Below are positions 46,233 to 56,038 of a DNA stretch of 64,000 nucleotides, in pieces. The stretch lies in NCBI GenBank assembly GCA_963778895.1, contig CAVZVZ010000002.1:372001-436000 (forward strand), given 5' to 3'. The notes under the pieces were generated by a model that saw only the letters and a list, made by a program, of their open reading frames with translations, searched no databases and was not told where the DNA came from. The translations under genes and the position numbers were made by a program. Source of the DNA: CAVZVZ01 sp963778895. GTDB taxonomy: Bacteria; Actinomycetota; Acidimicrobiia; Acidimicrobiales; Acidimicrobilacustridaceae. The first letter of the stretch is position 1; every line of letters begins with the position of its first letter.

Positions 46233-47036
46233 TCAGACGATGTCCCACACCATCTTGTGGTCAGCCGGTCCGGAATCACCGTCGAGCAGGTCAGCCGGAT
46301 CTTGCTTGTCGATGTGGCCGATGAGCCCGTTGTAGACGCTGTAGCCCACCAGCTCGCGCAGTCGTTTCGGGAAACCCCGGGCGATGTCACGGGGAATGCC
46401 GAGCTGCTGGTTCTCTTGTTGGCGCACGTACCCGGCGCAGTAGTTCATGGCGATGCCGACCCGACGCTCACCGGTCTCGTTGGCGCCGCCGCCGTGCCAG
46501 AGACTTCCGTGCCAGATCAACACGCTCCCGGCGCCCATCTCGGCCGGCACGCTCGGGTACGGCTGGCCGTAGTTCGGATCGTGGTCCCACAGGTGCGAGC
46601 CCGGCACCAAGCGGGTGGCCCCGTTCGCCTCGGTGAAATCGGTCAGCGCCCACATGGTGTTGCAGACGACCGGCGGGTGCGGTTTCGGGATGGGGATCAG
46701 CTGGTCGTCGGCATGAATCGGTTGTGCCGTCTCGCCCGGATCGATGGCGATCGACGACAGCGAGGACACGAGACACCCACGATCGAGCACCCCCTCGACG
46801 ACCGGCAACACGTGCGGGTGCACCGGTATGCGCTGGTACAGCTCGCCGTGGACCAGCAGGTTGTAGATGCGGATCGTGTGGTGACCCTCGAAATCGTTTG
46901 TCGACGGTTCGACGGCCAGCTCGCGCTCGAGCCGAAGCAGATCCTCGTTCAGGGCGCCGATCAGCTCGGGCTCGATGGCATCGGCGACGATCGTGTAACC
47001 CTGCTCGGACAGCTGGTCGAGGTGGGCGTCGTGCAT
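46233..47036 (-). CDS. Phytanoyl-CoA dioxygenase (PhyH) family protein
   Basis: About 267 residues from ATG 47036, which has AGGAGC five bases before it; a longer ORF from 47087 lacks a site. The Fe(II)/2-oxoglutarate facial triad is visible as PIHADDQ (His, Asp) and WHGSLWHGGGANET (distal His), followed by VGIAMNYCAGY with the 2-OG Arg-type region. A PhyH-fold hydroxylase for a lipid or small molecule; the substrate is unknown. Confidence 0.85.
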   Translation of the reverse strand: MHDAHLDQLSEQGYTIVADAIEPELIGALNEDLLRLERELAVEPSTNDFEGHHTIRIYNLLVHGELYQRIPVHPHVLPVVEGVLDRGCLVSSLSSIAIDPGETAQPIHADDQLIPIPKPHPPVVCNTMWALTDFTEANGATRLVPGSHLWDHDPNYGQPYPSVPAEMGAGSVLIWHGSLWHGGGANETGERRVGIAMNYCAGYVRQQENQQLGIPRDIARGFPKRLRELVGYSVYNGLIGHIDKQDPADLLDGDSGPADHKMVWDIV

Positions 47037-47256
47037 CGTGCTCCTGGCGGTCGGGCCGACGGGCGCCGGAAATTCGTGAACAACCATCCATCGTAGGATG
47101 CTTCGCCGACCGCAGGCGGTGCGCTCCGGGGCCGAGCGGTCGCCATCGGAATAGGGTCATGGGGCGTCCTGTTGTTCGACGCCGACCGACGCGTCACCCG
47201 ACCGACCTGTCACCCCGACGGACCTGCGTCCCTGAACGTTCGTGAGAGGAACCCGC

Positions 47257-47745
47257 ATGGCGATCTACGACCACGAGATCAATCGGCTCGACGGCACCCC
47301 CGCCGATCTGCACGACTACGAGGGCCAGGCGGCTCTGGTCGTGAACGTGGCGTCGCAGTGCGGGTTCACGCCGCAGTACGAGGGCCTCCAGCGGCTGTAC
47401 GACCAGTACCAGGACCGTGGGTTCACGGTGCTCGGGTTCCCGTGCAACCAGTTCCTCGGCCAGGAGCCGGGCACGGCCGAGGAGATCGCCACGTTCTGCA
47501 GCACCACCTACGGGGTGTCGTTTCCGTTGTTCGAGAAGATCGAGGTCAACGGCGACGACCGCCACGCGGTGTTCGCGGAGCTGACCGAGACCGCCGACGC
47601 CGACGGCAACGCCGGCGACATCGGCTGGAACTTCGAGAAGTTCCTGGTCGCGCCAGACGGCAAGGTGGTCGGGCGCTTCCGTACCGGGGTCGTCCCCGAG
47701 GATCCCCAGGTCATCGAGGCGATCGAAGCCAACCTGCCCCGCTGA
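47257..47745 (+). CDS. Glutathione peroxidase-family thiol peroxidase
   Basis: 162 residues. Peroxidatic Cys35 in VASQCGFTPQYEGL, the FPCNQFLGQEPG motif with Gln and Asn, and WNFEKFLVAPDG with the Trp-Asn of the catalytic tetrad. Cys rather than selenocysteine is encoded, so electrons probably come from thioredoxin or mycothiol rather than glutathione. ATG 47257 follows AGAGGA. A small palindrome CTGGGGTACCCCAG (47750-47763) follows the stop. Confidence 0.92.
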   Translation: MAIYDHEINRLDGTPADLHDYEGQAALVVNVASQCGFTPQYEGLQRLYDQYQDRGFTVLGFPCNQFLGQEPGTAEEIATFCSTTYGVSFPLFEKIEVNGDDRHAVFAELTETADADGNAGDIGWNFEKFLVAPDGKVVGRFRTGVVPEDPQVIEAIEANLPR

Positions 47746-47749
47746 CCCG

Positions 47750-47763
47750 CTGGGGTACCCCAG
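47750..47763. repeat. Short perfect palindrome after the peroxidase gene
   Basis: CTGGGGTACCCCAG is fully self-complementary with no loop, immediately downstream of the peroxidase stop. Followed by no T-run. It could be a regulatory site for the next gene or a weak stop signal. Confidence 0.35.
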
Positions 47764-47910
47764 TGGGGTCCCTGCGTCGAACTACCGTCCTGCCTGACGA
47801 CGAAATCAGCCGTCGACCGCTGAAGAATGCCGCCCCTGCGCCGACAGGAGGGGTGGCTTTGTAGCCGTAGCCCGTCTGGGCTGCACGTTCTTGGCGATGA
47901 GGGCAGGATC

Positions 47911-49392
47911 ATGACCGCAGATGGGACGAACGAACGGGGCGGTCAACCGCCGCGCACGTTGTTCTCTCTCGGCCGCGAGGGGTCGAAGCGCCGGCGCGGC
48001 GGCACCGACGTGGCCGAGGTGGAGGCCGAGCCGGAGCGCCCGGCCCCGATCGGCGAACCCTGTGCCGAATGCGGTGCCGAGCTGATCGTCGGGGCGGCGT
48101 TCTGTGGCGAGTGCGGCACGAGCGTGGCCACCGCGGAGCTGATCGATGAGGACTTGGAGCTCGACGAGGCCGGTTCGTCGGCAGAGCTGATCGACGAGGA
48201 TCTCGCTCTCGACGACGAGACGGCCGACGCCGAGCTGCTCGACGAGGACTTCGAGCTCGACGAGGAGATCCTGGCGCTCGGTGTGATCGAGGACGATGCC
48301 GCCGAAGACGGCGTGGCCGGACAGGGTCTGGCCGAAGAGGGTCTGGTCGAAGAAGACCTCGCCGAAGCCGGTGTGGCCGACGAAGCCGACGTGGTCGACG
48401 ATGACGTGGTCGACGACGATCTGGTCGACGACGACGATCTCGAGGCTCGCGACGACGAAGCGCTGGTCGACGACCCGACGGTGGACGACGACTTGCTCGA
48501 GGAAGAGCTCGTCGCCGACGACGACGGCGAAGTCGCGGCCGAAGACACGGCGGCCGAGGACACCGCCGCTGAGGACGCGGCCGCCGAGGACGCGACCCAG
48601 GAGAACGACGACGACAAGAGCGTCGCTCCCGCGTTGGCATTGGTCGGTGGCGCGGCGGTGGCCGGCGCGGCGGCCAAGAGCAAGCGCCGAGGCAAGAATG
48701 ACGAAGACGACGCGGAGCAGAGCGAGAGCGGCTTGGCCGTGCTCGCCGCAGCTCGCGAACAGGGCCCGCCGCCGAAGGTGGCGAAGGCCGACAAGGGCCC
48801 CGGTGGCGGCAAGCGAGCGCCGATCGGTTGGATCATCGGTGGCATCGCCGCCGCGATCCTGATCGTCGTCGGGGTGGTAGCGCTGGTCGGCGGGGGCAGC
48901 GGCGACAAGACCGATGTGGCGTCCTCGGAGCAGTCGACGACGACCACCACGCGAGCGAGTACCACCACGAGCACCGCGGTCACGACCACGACGCAGGCGA
49001 CCACGACCACGACCGAAGAGGCGACTACGACGTCGGCCGCACCGGTCACGCAGGCCCCGCAGACGACGATCATCAACACGGGTCCGGCGCCTGAGGGTCC
49101 GAAGGCGCCCGCCGCGCTCCGCGTCGCGGGGGTCACCTGCCCGCTCGGCAGCAACCCCTGCACGATCAGCGTCGGCGGAACCCTGACCGTCACCCTCGTG
49201 AACGACGGCGGCCTCGCAGGGTCCTACTCGCTTTCCGGTCCGGGGCTCCAAGGCCCGAACGGTGTGCTCACGGGCGGCGACTCGGTGTCGGTCACGGTGC
49301 GAGACACGGTGGAACAACACGATCGGCTGGCACGACTGTCGATCATCGGTGCCGGTGGTCTCGATGAGTCCGTCCCCGTCATCGTGAAGTGA
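47911..49392 (+). CDS. Acidic zinc-ribbon membrane protein with Thr-rich stalk
   Basis: 493 residues from ATG 47911. Zinc ribbon at about 50-70 (CAEC and CGEC); then a long strongly acidic region with repeats such as LIDEDLELDE and VVDDDLVDDDD (about 75-225); a short Ala/Lys patch; one transmembrane helix (APIGWIIGGIAAAILIVVGVVALV, about 305-330); a Thr-rich stalk (about 345-385); and an exported beta-domain starting APAALRVAGVTCPLGSNPC. Domain order predicts the acidic part inside and the Thr stalk outside. Its GTGA overlap with an N6-methyltransferase gene is unexpected. Confidence 0.75.
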   Translation: MTADGTNERGGQPPRTLFSLGREGSKRRRGGTDVAEVEAEPERPAPIGEPCAECGAELIVGAAFCGECGTSVATAELIDEDLELDEAGSSAELIDEDLALDDETADAELLDEDFELDEEILALGVIEDDAAEDGVAGQGLAEEGLVEEDLAEAGVADEADVVDDDVVDDDLVDDDDLEARDDEALVDDPTVDDDLLEEELVADDDGEVAAEDTAAEDTAAEDAAAEDATQENDDDKSVAPALALVGGAAVAGAAAKSKRRGKNDEDDAEQSESGLAVLAAAREQGPPPKVAKADKGPGGGKRAPIGWIIGGIAAAILIVVGVVALVGGGSGDKTDVASSEQSTTTTTRASTTTSTAVTTTTQATTTTTEEATTTSAAPVTQAPQTTIINTGPAPEGPKAPAALRVAGVTCPLGSNPCTISVGGTLTVTLVNDGGLAGSYSLSGPGLQGPNGVLTGGDSVSVTVRDTVEQHDRLARLSIIGAGGLDESVPVIVK

Positions 49393-51217
49393 CGCCGGCG
49401 GCGTCGACCGCCGGCTCGTCGCGTACGGCATTCCTCGACGCCGTCGCTGACTCACCCCGCTCCCGCTTCGTCGGTGCTCGCCGCTGTGGCGCGCCTGGTC
49501 GCGCAGACGGACGGCCCGCGGGCTCGACCATTCGACAGCAGCAGGCCCACTCCTCGACGGCACGATCGAGCCCGCCGCGCTCGATCCGCTCGCGATTGCC
49601 GACCACGAGCTCCAGCCCGAGCTGTTGGGCGACGTCCTCGACGTGATCCGCGACCGCGACGAACGCCGACGCCGTGGAGCGTTCTTCACGCCCCATGCGA
49701 GCGCAGCGATCGTCGTCGATCGGGCCACCCTGGCGTGGTCCTGGCCATCCCGGCCAACGGTGTGTGATCCGGCGGTCGGTGGGGGTGCCTTCCTCCTGGC
49801 GGCGGCCAAGGTGCTCGAGGCTCGTGGGCTGGGGCGCGACGAGATCGTGCGCGACCTGCTCTGGGGCGCCGACGCCGACCCGCTCGCCGTGGCGACCACA
49901 CGCGCCGCGCTGGCGATCTGGGCGGCGGGAACGCGAGACGCCGATCGGGCCGGTCACATCGGCGACCACATCGTGCAGGCCGACACGTTGGTGAGTGGGC
50001 TCGAGGCGTGGTCGTCCGCGGCCGATCCCTTCGACCTCGTCGTCGGGAACCCGCCGTTTCAAAGTCAGCTCGCGACTCGGACGGCACGCACGCGGGCCGA
50101 AGCCGGGGCGTTGGAGGCGCGCTACGGCGACCTCGCACGCGGTTACGCCGACTCGGCGACGCTCTTCCTGGCCGCCGCAGCAGGTATGACACGGCCCGGC
50201 GGACGGTTCTCACTCATCCTGCCGGAGTCCTTCCTCGCGGCACGTGACGCCATGCCGGTACGGCGAACCATCGCCGTTGACTCAGCGCTGGTCGGCGTGT
50301 GGCTCCCGGGCGCGCCGCTGTTCTCGGCTTCGGTCCGGGTGTGCGTGCCCGTATTCGAGGCGGGCGGCAACGGACCGTCGAGCATTCACCGGTGGCGCGG
50401 GCTCGACGCCGAGCCCGCCGCTCCGATGTCGAAGGCGTCGGCCACCGCGCTCGCTGACGGAGCGACGTGGGCGCCATTGGCTGCCGATCTCCTGGGTGTC
50501 CCCGACGTGGCCCTGGGCGACGGCGAGCGCGTCGGCTCGCGGGCCTCGGCGACTGCCGGTTTTCGTGACCAGTTCTACGGGTTGCGCCCGTTCGTGGCCG
50601 CAGCTTCCGACAACGATGGTGCCGTCGCGCGGTTGGTGACCAGTGGCGCAGTCGATCTCGTCCACGACCTCTGGAGTCGGCGATCCACCAAGTTTGCCGG
50701 CAATCGTTTCACGCAACCGGTGGTCGATCTCACTCGACTCCGACGCGATGATCCCGCGCTCGCGCAGTGGGGTGAACGCGTACTTGTTCCCAAGCTCCTG
50801 GTGGCCACCCAGACGCGTGTCGTCGAGCTGCTGGTCGACGAGCGAGGGGAGATGTGGCCGTCGGTGCCGGTTGTGGCGGTCGTCGCACCGGTCGATGAGT
50901 TGTGGTTGTTGGCGGCGGCATTGGCCAGCCCTCCCGTGACAGCGGTCTGCCTTCGGCGTCACGCCGGCGCCGCGTTGAGCAGTGATGCCATCAAGCTCTC
51001 GGCCAAGCAACTGCTCGACGTGCCGCTGCCGAGCGACGAGCGGGCCTGGCACGAGGGCGCCGAACTGCTTCGCAACGCAGCCGCGGCCGCGACCGAAGGT
51101 CGGGCGGGGGACTGGCGTGATGGACTCCACGCGTTCGGTACGGCGATGTGCGGTGCCTACGCGGTCGGCGAAGAAGTGCTCGTGTGGTGGTTCGATCGGC
51201 TGCCGCCGTTCCGATGA
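49389..51217 (+). CDS. N6-adenine DNA methyltransferase (two frameshifts near the start)
   Basis: About 608 residues. GTG 49389 overlaps the previous stop; the frame slips near 49470 and 49525, after which it is open to 51217. Motif X-like RRGAFFTPHASAAIV, SAM motif VCDPAVGGGAFL and catalytic motif VVGNPPFQSQ (NPPF, gamma-class order) are clear; a C-terminal target-recognition-like region follows (LSSDAIKLSAKQLLDVPLP). No restriction endonuclease or specificity gene is beside it, so it may be a solitary or type IIG-like enzyme that has lost its nuclease. The motif order supports adenine rather than cytosine. Confidence 0.82.
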
Positions 51218-51233
51218 GTACGCTCGACGGACC

Positions 51234-52111
51234 GTGGCCACTACGCAGACTGACCCGCCCGGCGATCGGCTTCGCTCGCAACTGGAGGAAGAACCGGTAT
51301 TGATGCCGGGTGTGTGGGATCCGCTGTCGGCCCGTATGGCGGCGAAGGCAGGATTCCGCACGGTCTTCGTGTCCGGCTATTGCGTGGCGGGCGCCTCTCT
51401 GGGTGTTCCTGACGTCGGCCTGCTCACCCAGACCGAGATGGCCGATGTGGCCTCGCGCGTGTGTCGCGCGGTGCCCGATGTCAATGTCGTCGTTGACGGT
51501 GACACCGGCTACGGCAACGCGCTCGAACGTGGCGCGCACGGTGGACTTGTGGGAAGCGGCGGGCGCGGCGGGCATATTCATCGAAGACCAGGTGTGGCCC
51601 AAGCGTTGTGGTCACTTGGCCGGCAAACAGGTCGTGCCTCAGGCCGAATGGCTCGCGAAGCTCGAGGCCGCCGTCGCACGGCGCGATGCGACTGTTCGTG
51701 ACGGCGCGTACCGACGCACGGGCACCCCTCGGTCTCGACGAGGCGATCGAGCGCGGTCGTCGGGCCGCCGAGGTCGGCGTCGACGCCGTGTTCATCGAAG
51801 CGCCGGAGTCGCTCGAGGAGCTCGAGCAGATTGCCGCTGCGCTCGAGGGCGAGGTCCTCGTGGCCAACATGGTCGAGCGCGGGCGCACCCCGCTGCTCTC
51901 GATCGACGAGCTCGACCAGCTGGGCTTCCGACTGGTCGTCTCGCCGCTGTCGGGACTGTTCCGGGCCGTGCGGGCGCTGGAAGAGGCCTTCGGTGAGCTG
52001 CGCCGCGAGGGCTCGCTCCAAGGCCATCTCGACGACCTGGTGGGCTTCGAGGAGTTCACCGAGCTCGTCGACCTGGCCGGGTGGTTGGAGCTGGACGGCC
52101 CATCTGCTTGA
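51234..52111 (+). CDS. Isocitrate lyase/PEP-mutase family protein (two frameshifts)
   Basis: About 292 residues from GTG 51234. PGVWDPLSARMAAKAGFR, VDGDTGYGN (the metal-binding Asp pair), VFIEDQVWPKRCGH (the family KxCGH loop), then VTARTDARAPLG. Frames change near 51535 and 51690. It cleaves or forms C-C or C-P bonds of oxo-acids: 2-methylisocitrate lyase, oxaloacetate hydrolase and phosphonopyruvate mutase are all possible, and no prp or phosphonate genes decide between them. Confidence 0.82.
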
Positions 52112-52144
52112 CGCCCAGCCGGGTGCGGTGGCGTACCCTTGTCC

Positions 52145-52255
52145 CCTGACATCAGGAGTGGCCCGGTCTACCGGGTCCGGCAACCTGGGACGGACACCCA
52201 AGGTGCCTCCCGCTTCGATCGGGTGAGAGCCCGTACGGATCGGGGATGTGGTTCC
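52145..52255 (+). promoter_or_regulatory. SAM riboswitch, SAM-IV-like
   Basis: The segment upstream of metX has the SAM-I/IV core: P1 pairing of ACATC (about 52149) with GATGT (about 52245), a P2 hairpin CCCGG-TCTA-CCGGG, the CCGGCAACC junction, a P3 stem CCTGGG...CCCAAGG, and the GGTGCC strand that closes the SAM-IV-type pseudoknot, then CCCG...CGGG as P4. It sits about 115 bp before a methionine gene, as actinobacterial SAM-IV elements do. Confidence 0.8.
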
Positions 52256-52368
52256 GAGTCGAGAGACTCCGGGGCAACGAAGTGTCCGGGCGAATTCCGC
52301 CCGTTCGGTGCCACGGTGTCCCTCCGGACAGCGCAGAGGGTGTCCTCCCGAGAAGGAGCGAACCGACC

Positions 52369-53572
52369 GTGACGGGCCCCGACGAGCGAGCGCCACTGAG
52401 CGCGGACGCGCTTCCTGCGTCGGGAGCGTGGCGGGTCGGCGATCCCATCGGCGCGCGCCACTTCGTGTCGTTGGCCGTCGATCGTCCCTTCGTCCTCGAG
52501 GGCGGTGGCCGGTTGCGCAACATCGAGGTGGCGTACGAGACGTGGGGTGAGCTCGCGGCCGATGCGTCGAACGCGGTCTTGGTCTGTCACGCCCTCACGG
52601 GGGACTCGCATGCGACCGGGCCGAGCGAACCGGGCCATCCGTCACCGGGTTGGTGGGATGGCGTCGTGGGTCCCGGGACGCGCGATCGACACCGATCGCT
52701 ACTTCGTCGTGTGCGTGAACGTGCTCGGCGGCTGTCAGGGCACCACGGGGCCGGCATCGCTCGATCCCGCGACGGGCAAACCGTATGGTGCGCGCTTTCC
52801 GGCGACGACCATCCGCGACATGGTCCGCGCCGAGGCCGCGGTGGCCGACGCGCTCGGTGTCGATCGTTGGCTGGCGGTCGTCGGTGGCTCGATGGGCGGC
52901 ATGCAAGTGCTCGAGTGGGCCGTCATGTATCCGCATCGCGTTCGATCCATCGTCGCCCTCGCGACCACTGCAGCTGCCTCTGCCCAACAGATCGCGTGGA
53001 GCGGCGTGCAGCGGACTGCGATCGCGCTCGACGCGCAATGGCGTCGCGGCGACTACTACGACGCCGCGCCCGGCGAGGGCCCCCACCGCGGCTTGGCTCT
53101 TGCCCGCGAGATCGCGCAGATCACCTACCGCAGCGACGACGTGTTCAACGACCGATTCGGGCGGGGCACGGTCGACCCGATGTCGGACGTCTTCACCCTC
53201 TGGCAGCGGTTCGATGTCGAGGGCTACCTCGACTATCACGGCGCGAAGTTGGTGCGCCGCTTCGACGCCAACTCGTACCTCGTGATCAGTCGGGCCATGG
53301 ACCTGCACGACATCGGCCGCGGGCGCGGGGGAGTCGCCGGCGCGCTTCGCCGTCTCGTCGCGCCAACGCTGATCGTCAGCATCGACTCCGACACGTTGTA
53401 CGCCCCGTATCAGCAAGAGGCGATTCGGGACGTCCTCGCCGCACAGGGGACCCCGGTCGAACATGCGGTCATCCGCAGTCCCCACGGCCACGACGCCTTC
53501 TTGCTCGAGATCGATCAGGTGAGCGAAGCCCTCGTCGGCTTCCTCGCCGAAGTGGAGAAGAACCATGACTGA
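52369..53572 (+). CDS. metX: Homoserine O-acetyltransferase MetX (one frameshift)
   Basis: About 400 residues from GTG 52369, with GAAGGAGCG upstream. Alpha/beta hydrolase fold: LVCHALTGDSHATG, CVNVLGGCQGTTGPAS, nucleophile elbow GGSMGGMQVLEW, catalytic Asp in VSIDSDTLY and His in SPHGHDAFLLE. An indel near 52675 splits the ORF. It activates homoserine with acetyl-CoA (or succinyl-CoA) for sulfur transfer. Under a SAM riboswitch and overlapping the sulfhydrylase gene by 8 bases, so it is one methionine operon. Confidence 0.94.
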
Positions 53573-54788
53573 AGAGGAACCACGGCAGCCCGAGACGCCG
53601 CTCCAGCCCGAGACAATTGCCATTCGGGCCGGCCGCGCCGAGAACGGTGGGGCGCTCGCACCGATCCTGTGGGCGACCACCACGTTCGTGACGCCCTCGG
53701 TCGACGAGGGCCGACGCATGGCGACGATGGTGGGCGCGTCGCAGTTCTACAGCCGCTATGGCAACCCTTCGGTGTGCGCGTTCGAGGACGCCATCGCCCA
53801 ACTCGAGGGTGCCGAGCAGGCGCGAGCATTTGCGTCCGGTATGGGCGCGGTGAGCGCGGTGGTGCTCGGTTTGTGTTCGTCGGGCGATCACATCGTGGCC
53901 CAGCGCCAGCTCTATGCGGGCACCCAGTTGCTCCTGCAGTCGGCGTGTCCCCGCTTCGGCATCGACGTCACCTTCGTGGACGGCACCGAGCCCGGCGCGT
54001 TCGCGGCCGCGGTGCGTCCGGGCAAGACCGTGCTCGTGTTGGCCGAGACGCCGGCGAACCCTCGCGTCGAGCTGGTCGATCTCGATGAGGTCGGTGGCAT
54101 CGCCGGGCCCATCACCGTTGTCGACTCGACGTTCGCCACTCCGCTCGGCCAACAGGCGTTGCGTCACGGCGTCGATCTGGTCATCCACTCGGCCACCAAG
54201 GCACTGTCGGGCCACAACGACGCCACTCTCGGTGTGGTGGCCGGCTCGAAGGACCTCGTCGACTGGCTCTGGAGCTTCGCGGTGTTGCAAGGCGCCAACG
54301 CGTCGCCGTTCGATGCCGTGAACGGTCTCCGTGGCCTGCGCACCCTGGCGGTGCGATTCCGCCAGCAGACGGAGTCGGCGTTGCAGCTCGGCGAGGCCCT
54401 CGAGGCGCACCCCGCCGTCACCACCGTGATGCACCCCGGCCTCGACTCGCACCCCCAGCGCGACTTGGCCAAGCGCCAGATGGCGCTCACGGGCGGGGTC
54501 CTCTCCTTCGACGTCGCCGGCGGGCTCGAAGGGGGTCGGACCTTCGTGGAGTCGGTGCGGATCGCTCAGATGGCGCCGTCGCTCGGCGGGCCGGAGACGC
54601 TGGTGACCCATCCCGCCTCGACCACGCACGTCAATCTGACCAATGAGGAGTTGTCGGCCAACGGCATCGGTCCAGGCACGATCCGCGTCTCGGTCGGGCT
54701 CGAGCATCCCGACGACATCGTCCGCGATTTCAGCCAGGCGCTCGATGCCTCCCTGATTTCGGGGCGTCGCGGGCCCGTCCCGGAATGA
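53565..54788 (+). CDS. metZ: O-acyl-homoserine sulfhydrylase/cystathionine gamma-synthase (MetZ/MetB-type)
   Basis: 407 residues, intact. Fold-type I PLP enzyme: SRYGNPSVCAFE, FASGMGAVSAV, PITVVDSTFATPLGQ, PLP-Lys in HSATKALSGHNDATLG (about residue 212), and MAPSLGGPETLVTHPASTTH. Motifs fit either sulfhydrylation (MetZ) or transsulfuration (MetB). MetZ is favoured because it directly follows metX with an overlap and no cystathionine lyase gene is present, but specificity cannot be read from motifs. Confidence 0.85.
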   Translation: MTEEEPRQPETPLQPETIAIRAGRAENGGALAPILWATTTFVTPSVDEGRRMATMVGASQFYSRYGNPSVCAFEDAIAQLEGAEQARAFASGMGAVSAVVLGLCSSGDHIVAQRQLYAGTQLLLQSACPRFGIDVTFVDGTEPGAFAAAVRPGKTVLVLAETPANPRVELVDLDEVGGIAGPITVVDSTFATPLGQQALRHGVDLVIHSATKALSGHNDATLGVVAGSKDLVDWLWSFAVLQGANASPFDAVNGLRGLRTLAVRFRQQTESALQLGEALEAHPAVTTVMHPGLDSHPQRDLAKRQMALTGGVLSFDVAGGLEGGRTFVESVRIAQMAPSLGGPETLVTHPASTTHVNLTNEELSANGIGPGTIRVSVGLEHPDDIVRDFSQALDASLISGRRGPVPE

Positions 54789-54796
54789 GTGCTCCA

Positions 54797-54814
54797 CCGG
54801 CCCGTATGGGCCGG
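54797..54814. repeat. Hairpin after the methionine operon
   Basis: CCGGCCC-GTAT-GGGCCGG is a perfect 7-bp stem with a 4-base loop just after the metZ stop. It has no T-tract, and lies 13 bp before the stronger terminator. Confidence 0.6.
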
Positions 54815-54827
54815 AACGGGTCATCTG

Positions 54828-54850
54828 ACTAGGTCGCGCGACCTAGTTTT
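54828..54850 (+). terminator. Rho-independent terminator of metX-metZ
   Basis: ACTAGGTCGC-GCGACCTAGT is a perfect 10-bp palindrome followed by a T-run at 54847-54850. Located 40 bp after the metZ stop. It ends the methionine operon; because it is symmetric it would also stop antisense reads. Confidence 0.8.
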
Positions 54851-54889
54851 CGCTTCAGTCGTTCGGCGCCTCACCCGATATCAACCGGG

Positions 54890-55981
54890 ATGGCGCGCTG
54901 TAACAGTTGTTCCGCGGTGCTGGCGATGTCGGACCGGTTCTGCCCGGCCTGTGGCACGCCCAACACCGGGGGAAAGCTCCATCCGAGGTTCGGGCCAGTG
55001 CCGGACGAACCGCCTGGTCCTCCAAAGCGACCGTCGGCTCCCCCCACCGACAAGCCCTTCTGCCCACGTTGTTGGGCAGTGGTGCGGTTGCTCGATCCCT
55101 ACTGCGCTCGCTGCGGCATGGATCTGGAGGGCGTACGCGAGGAGGCGGCACTGGCCGGGTACTTGGGCGTGTGGACCACGCCCGGCCCGACGAGCACCCG
55201 CGGCTACCAGCCGCAGCGGTCGCTCACGTTGGCGCTCCGGGCCGCGTTGGCCATCGTCGTGCTGCTCGCGCTCACCGTTTCGGCCACGGCGGCCATGTCG
55301 CTCGCCCGCTACGACCAGCTGTTCTCGGCGTTCCAGCTCGAGCCTGGCGCGGTCACGCGGTGGGAGGGCGTGCTGCAACTGACGATGGTGGCTGCGGTCG
55401 TGGCCTCCGCGGTCTGCTTCCTCGTCTGGGTGATCCGCAGCTATCGGAACCTGCCGGCGCTCGGAGTGCAGTCGCTGCGCATGAGCACCCGCCGAGCGAC
55501 CGTCGTGTGGTTCATCCCCTTCGTCAACCTCGTGCTCTCCAAGGAGGTGGTCGACGACCTGTGGCGGGCCAGCGATCCCTCCGTTCCCCCGCTTTCCCCG
55601 GCGTGGCGGCTCCAGACGGTGCCTTATCGCGTACATCTGTGGTGGGTTGCCCTGCTCACATCAGGCGTACTGCTCGTGGCCGCGCAGTGGGCAATGCCCG
55701 AGTTCGGGACCTCGGACGCGGCTTCGGCTCGTGCCGGGCTCGTACTGGCCATGCTCGCCCATCTCGCGGCCGCCGCCACGGCCCTCCTCACGCTGTTCGT
55801 GGTGAAGGAGATCGCTGACCGCCAGGAAAGCCGCGTCGAGCGCATCGGCGTGGTGCGCGGGGCCAAGCGGCCCGCTCGGCTTCCCGCGATCGTCGACGAG
55901 CCCGACCAGCCGACGCCGCGCCCGGAGCGTGTGCTGGTTCACGCCAACACCGGCGCCAAGCCAGTGTGGGGTCGTTACTGA
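54890..55981 (+). CDS. DUF4328 membrane protein with zinc ribbons
   Basis: 363 residues. Two CxxC ribbons at the N-terminus (CNSC/CPAC and CPRC/CARC), then a membrane domain of about five helices with the DUF4328 signature WFIPFVNLVLSKEVVDDLWRAS. A Pro-rich linker precedes the membrane part. The family is widespread in actinobacteria, with no known function. Intact, and the third zinc-ribbon membrane protein in this stretch. Confidence 0.85.
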   Translation: MARCNSCSAVLAMSDRFCPACGTPNTGGKLHPRFGPVPDEPPGPPKRPSAPPTDKPFCPRCWAVVRLLDPYCARCGMDLEGVREEAALAGYLGVWTTPGPTSTRGYQPQRSLTLALRAALAIVVLLALTVSATAAMSLARYDQLFSAFQLEPGAVTRWEGVLQLTMVAAVVASAVCFLVWVIRSYRNLPALGVQSLRMSTRRATVVWFIPFVNLVLSKEVVDDLWRASDPSVPPLSPAWRLQTVPYRVHLWWVALLTSGVLLVAAQWAMPEFGTSDAASARAGLVLAMLAHLAAAATALLTLFVVKEIADRQESRVERIGVVRGAKRPARLPAIVDEPDQPTPRPERVLVHANTGAKPVWGRY

Positions 55982-56038
55982 CGAGCACAGTCTCGCGGTG
56001 GCTCCCAGTGTCCCGGCGCGAGCCGGTAGACAGAGCGA

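Noticed and set aside
47806..49899. 697-codon reverse ORF rich in Gly, Arg and Val
   Set aside because: It is the shadow of the acidic Asp/Glu repeat gene on the other strand; the forward gene has domains and a start context.
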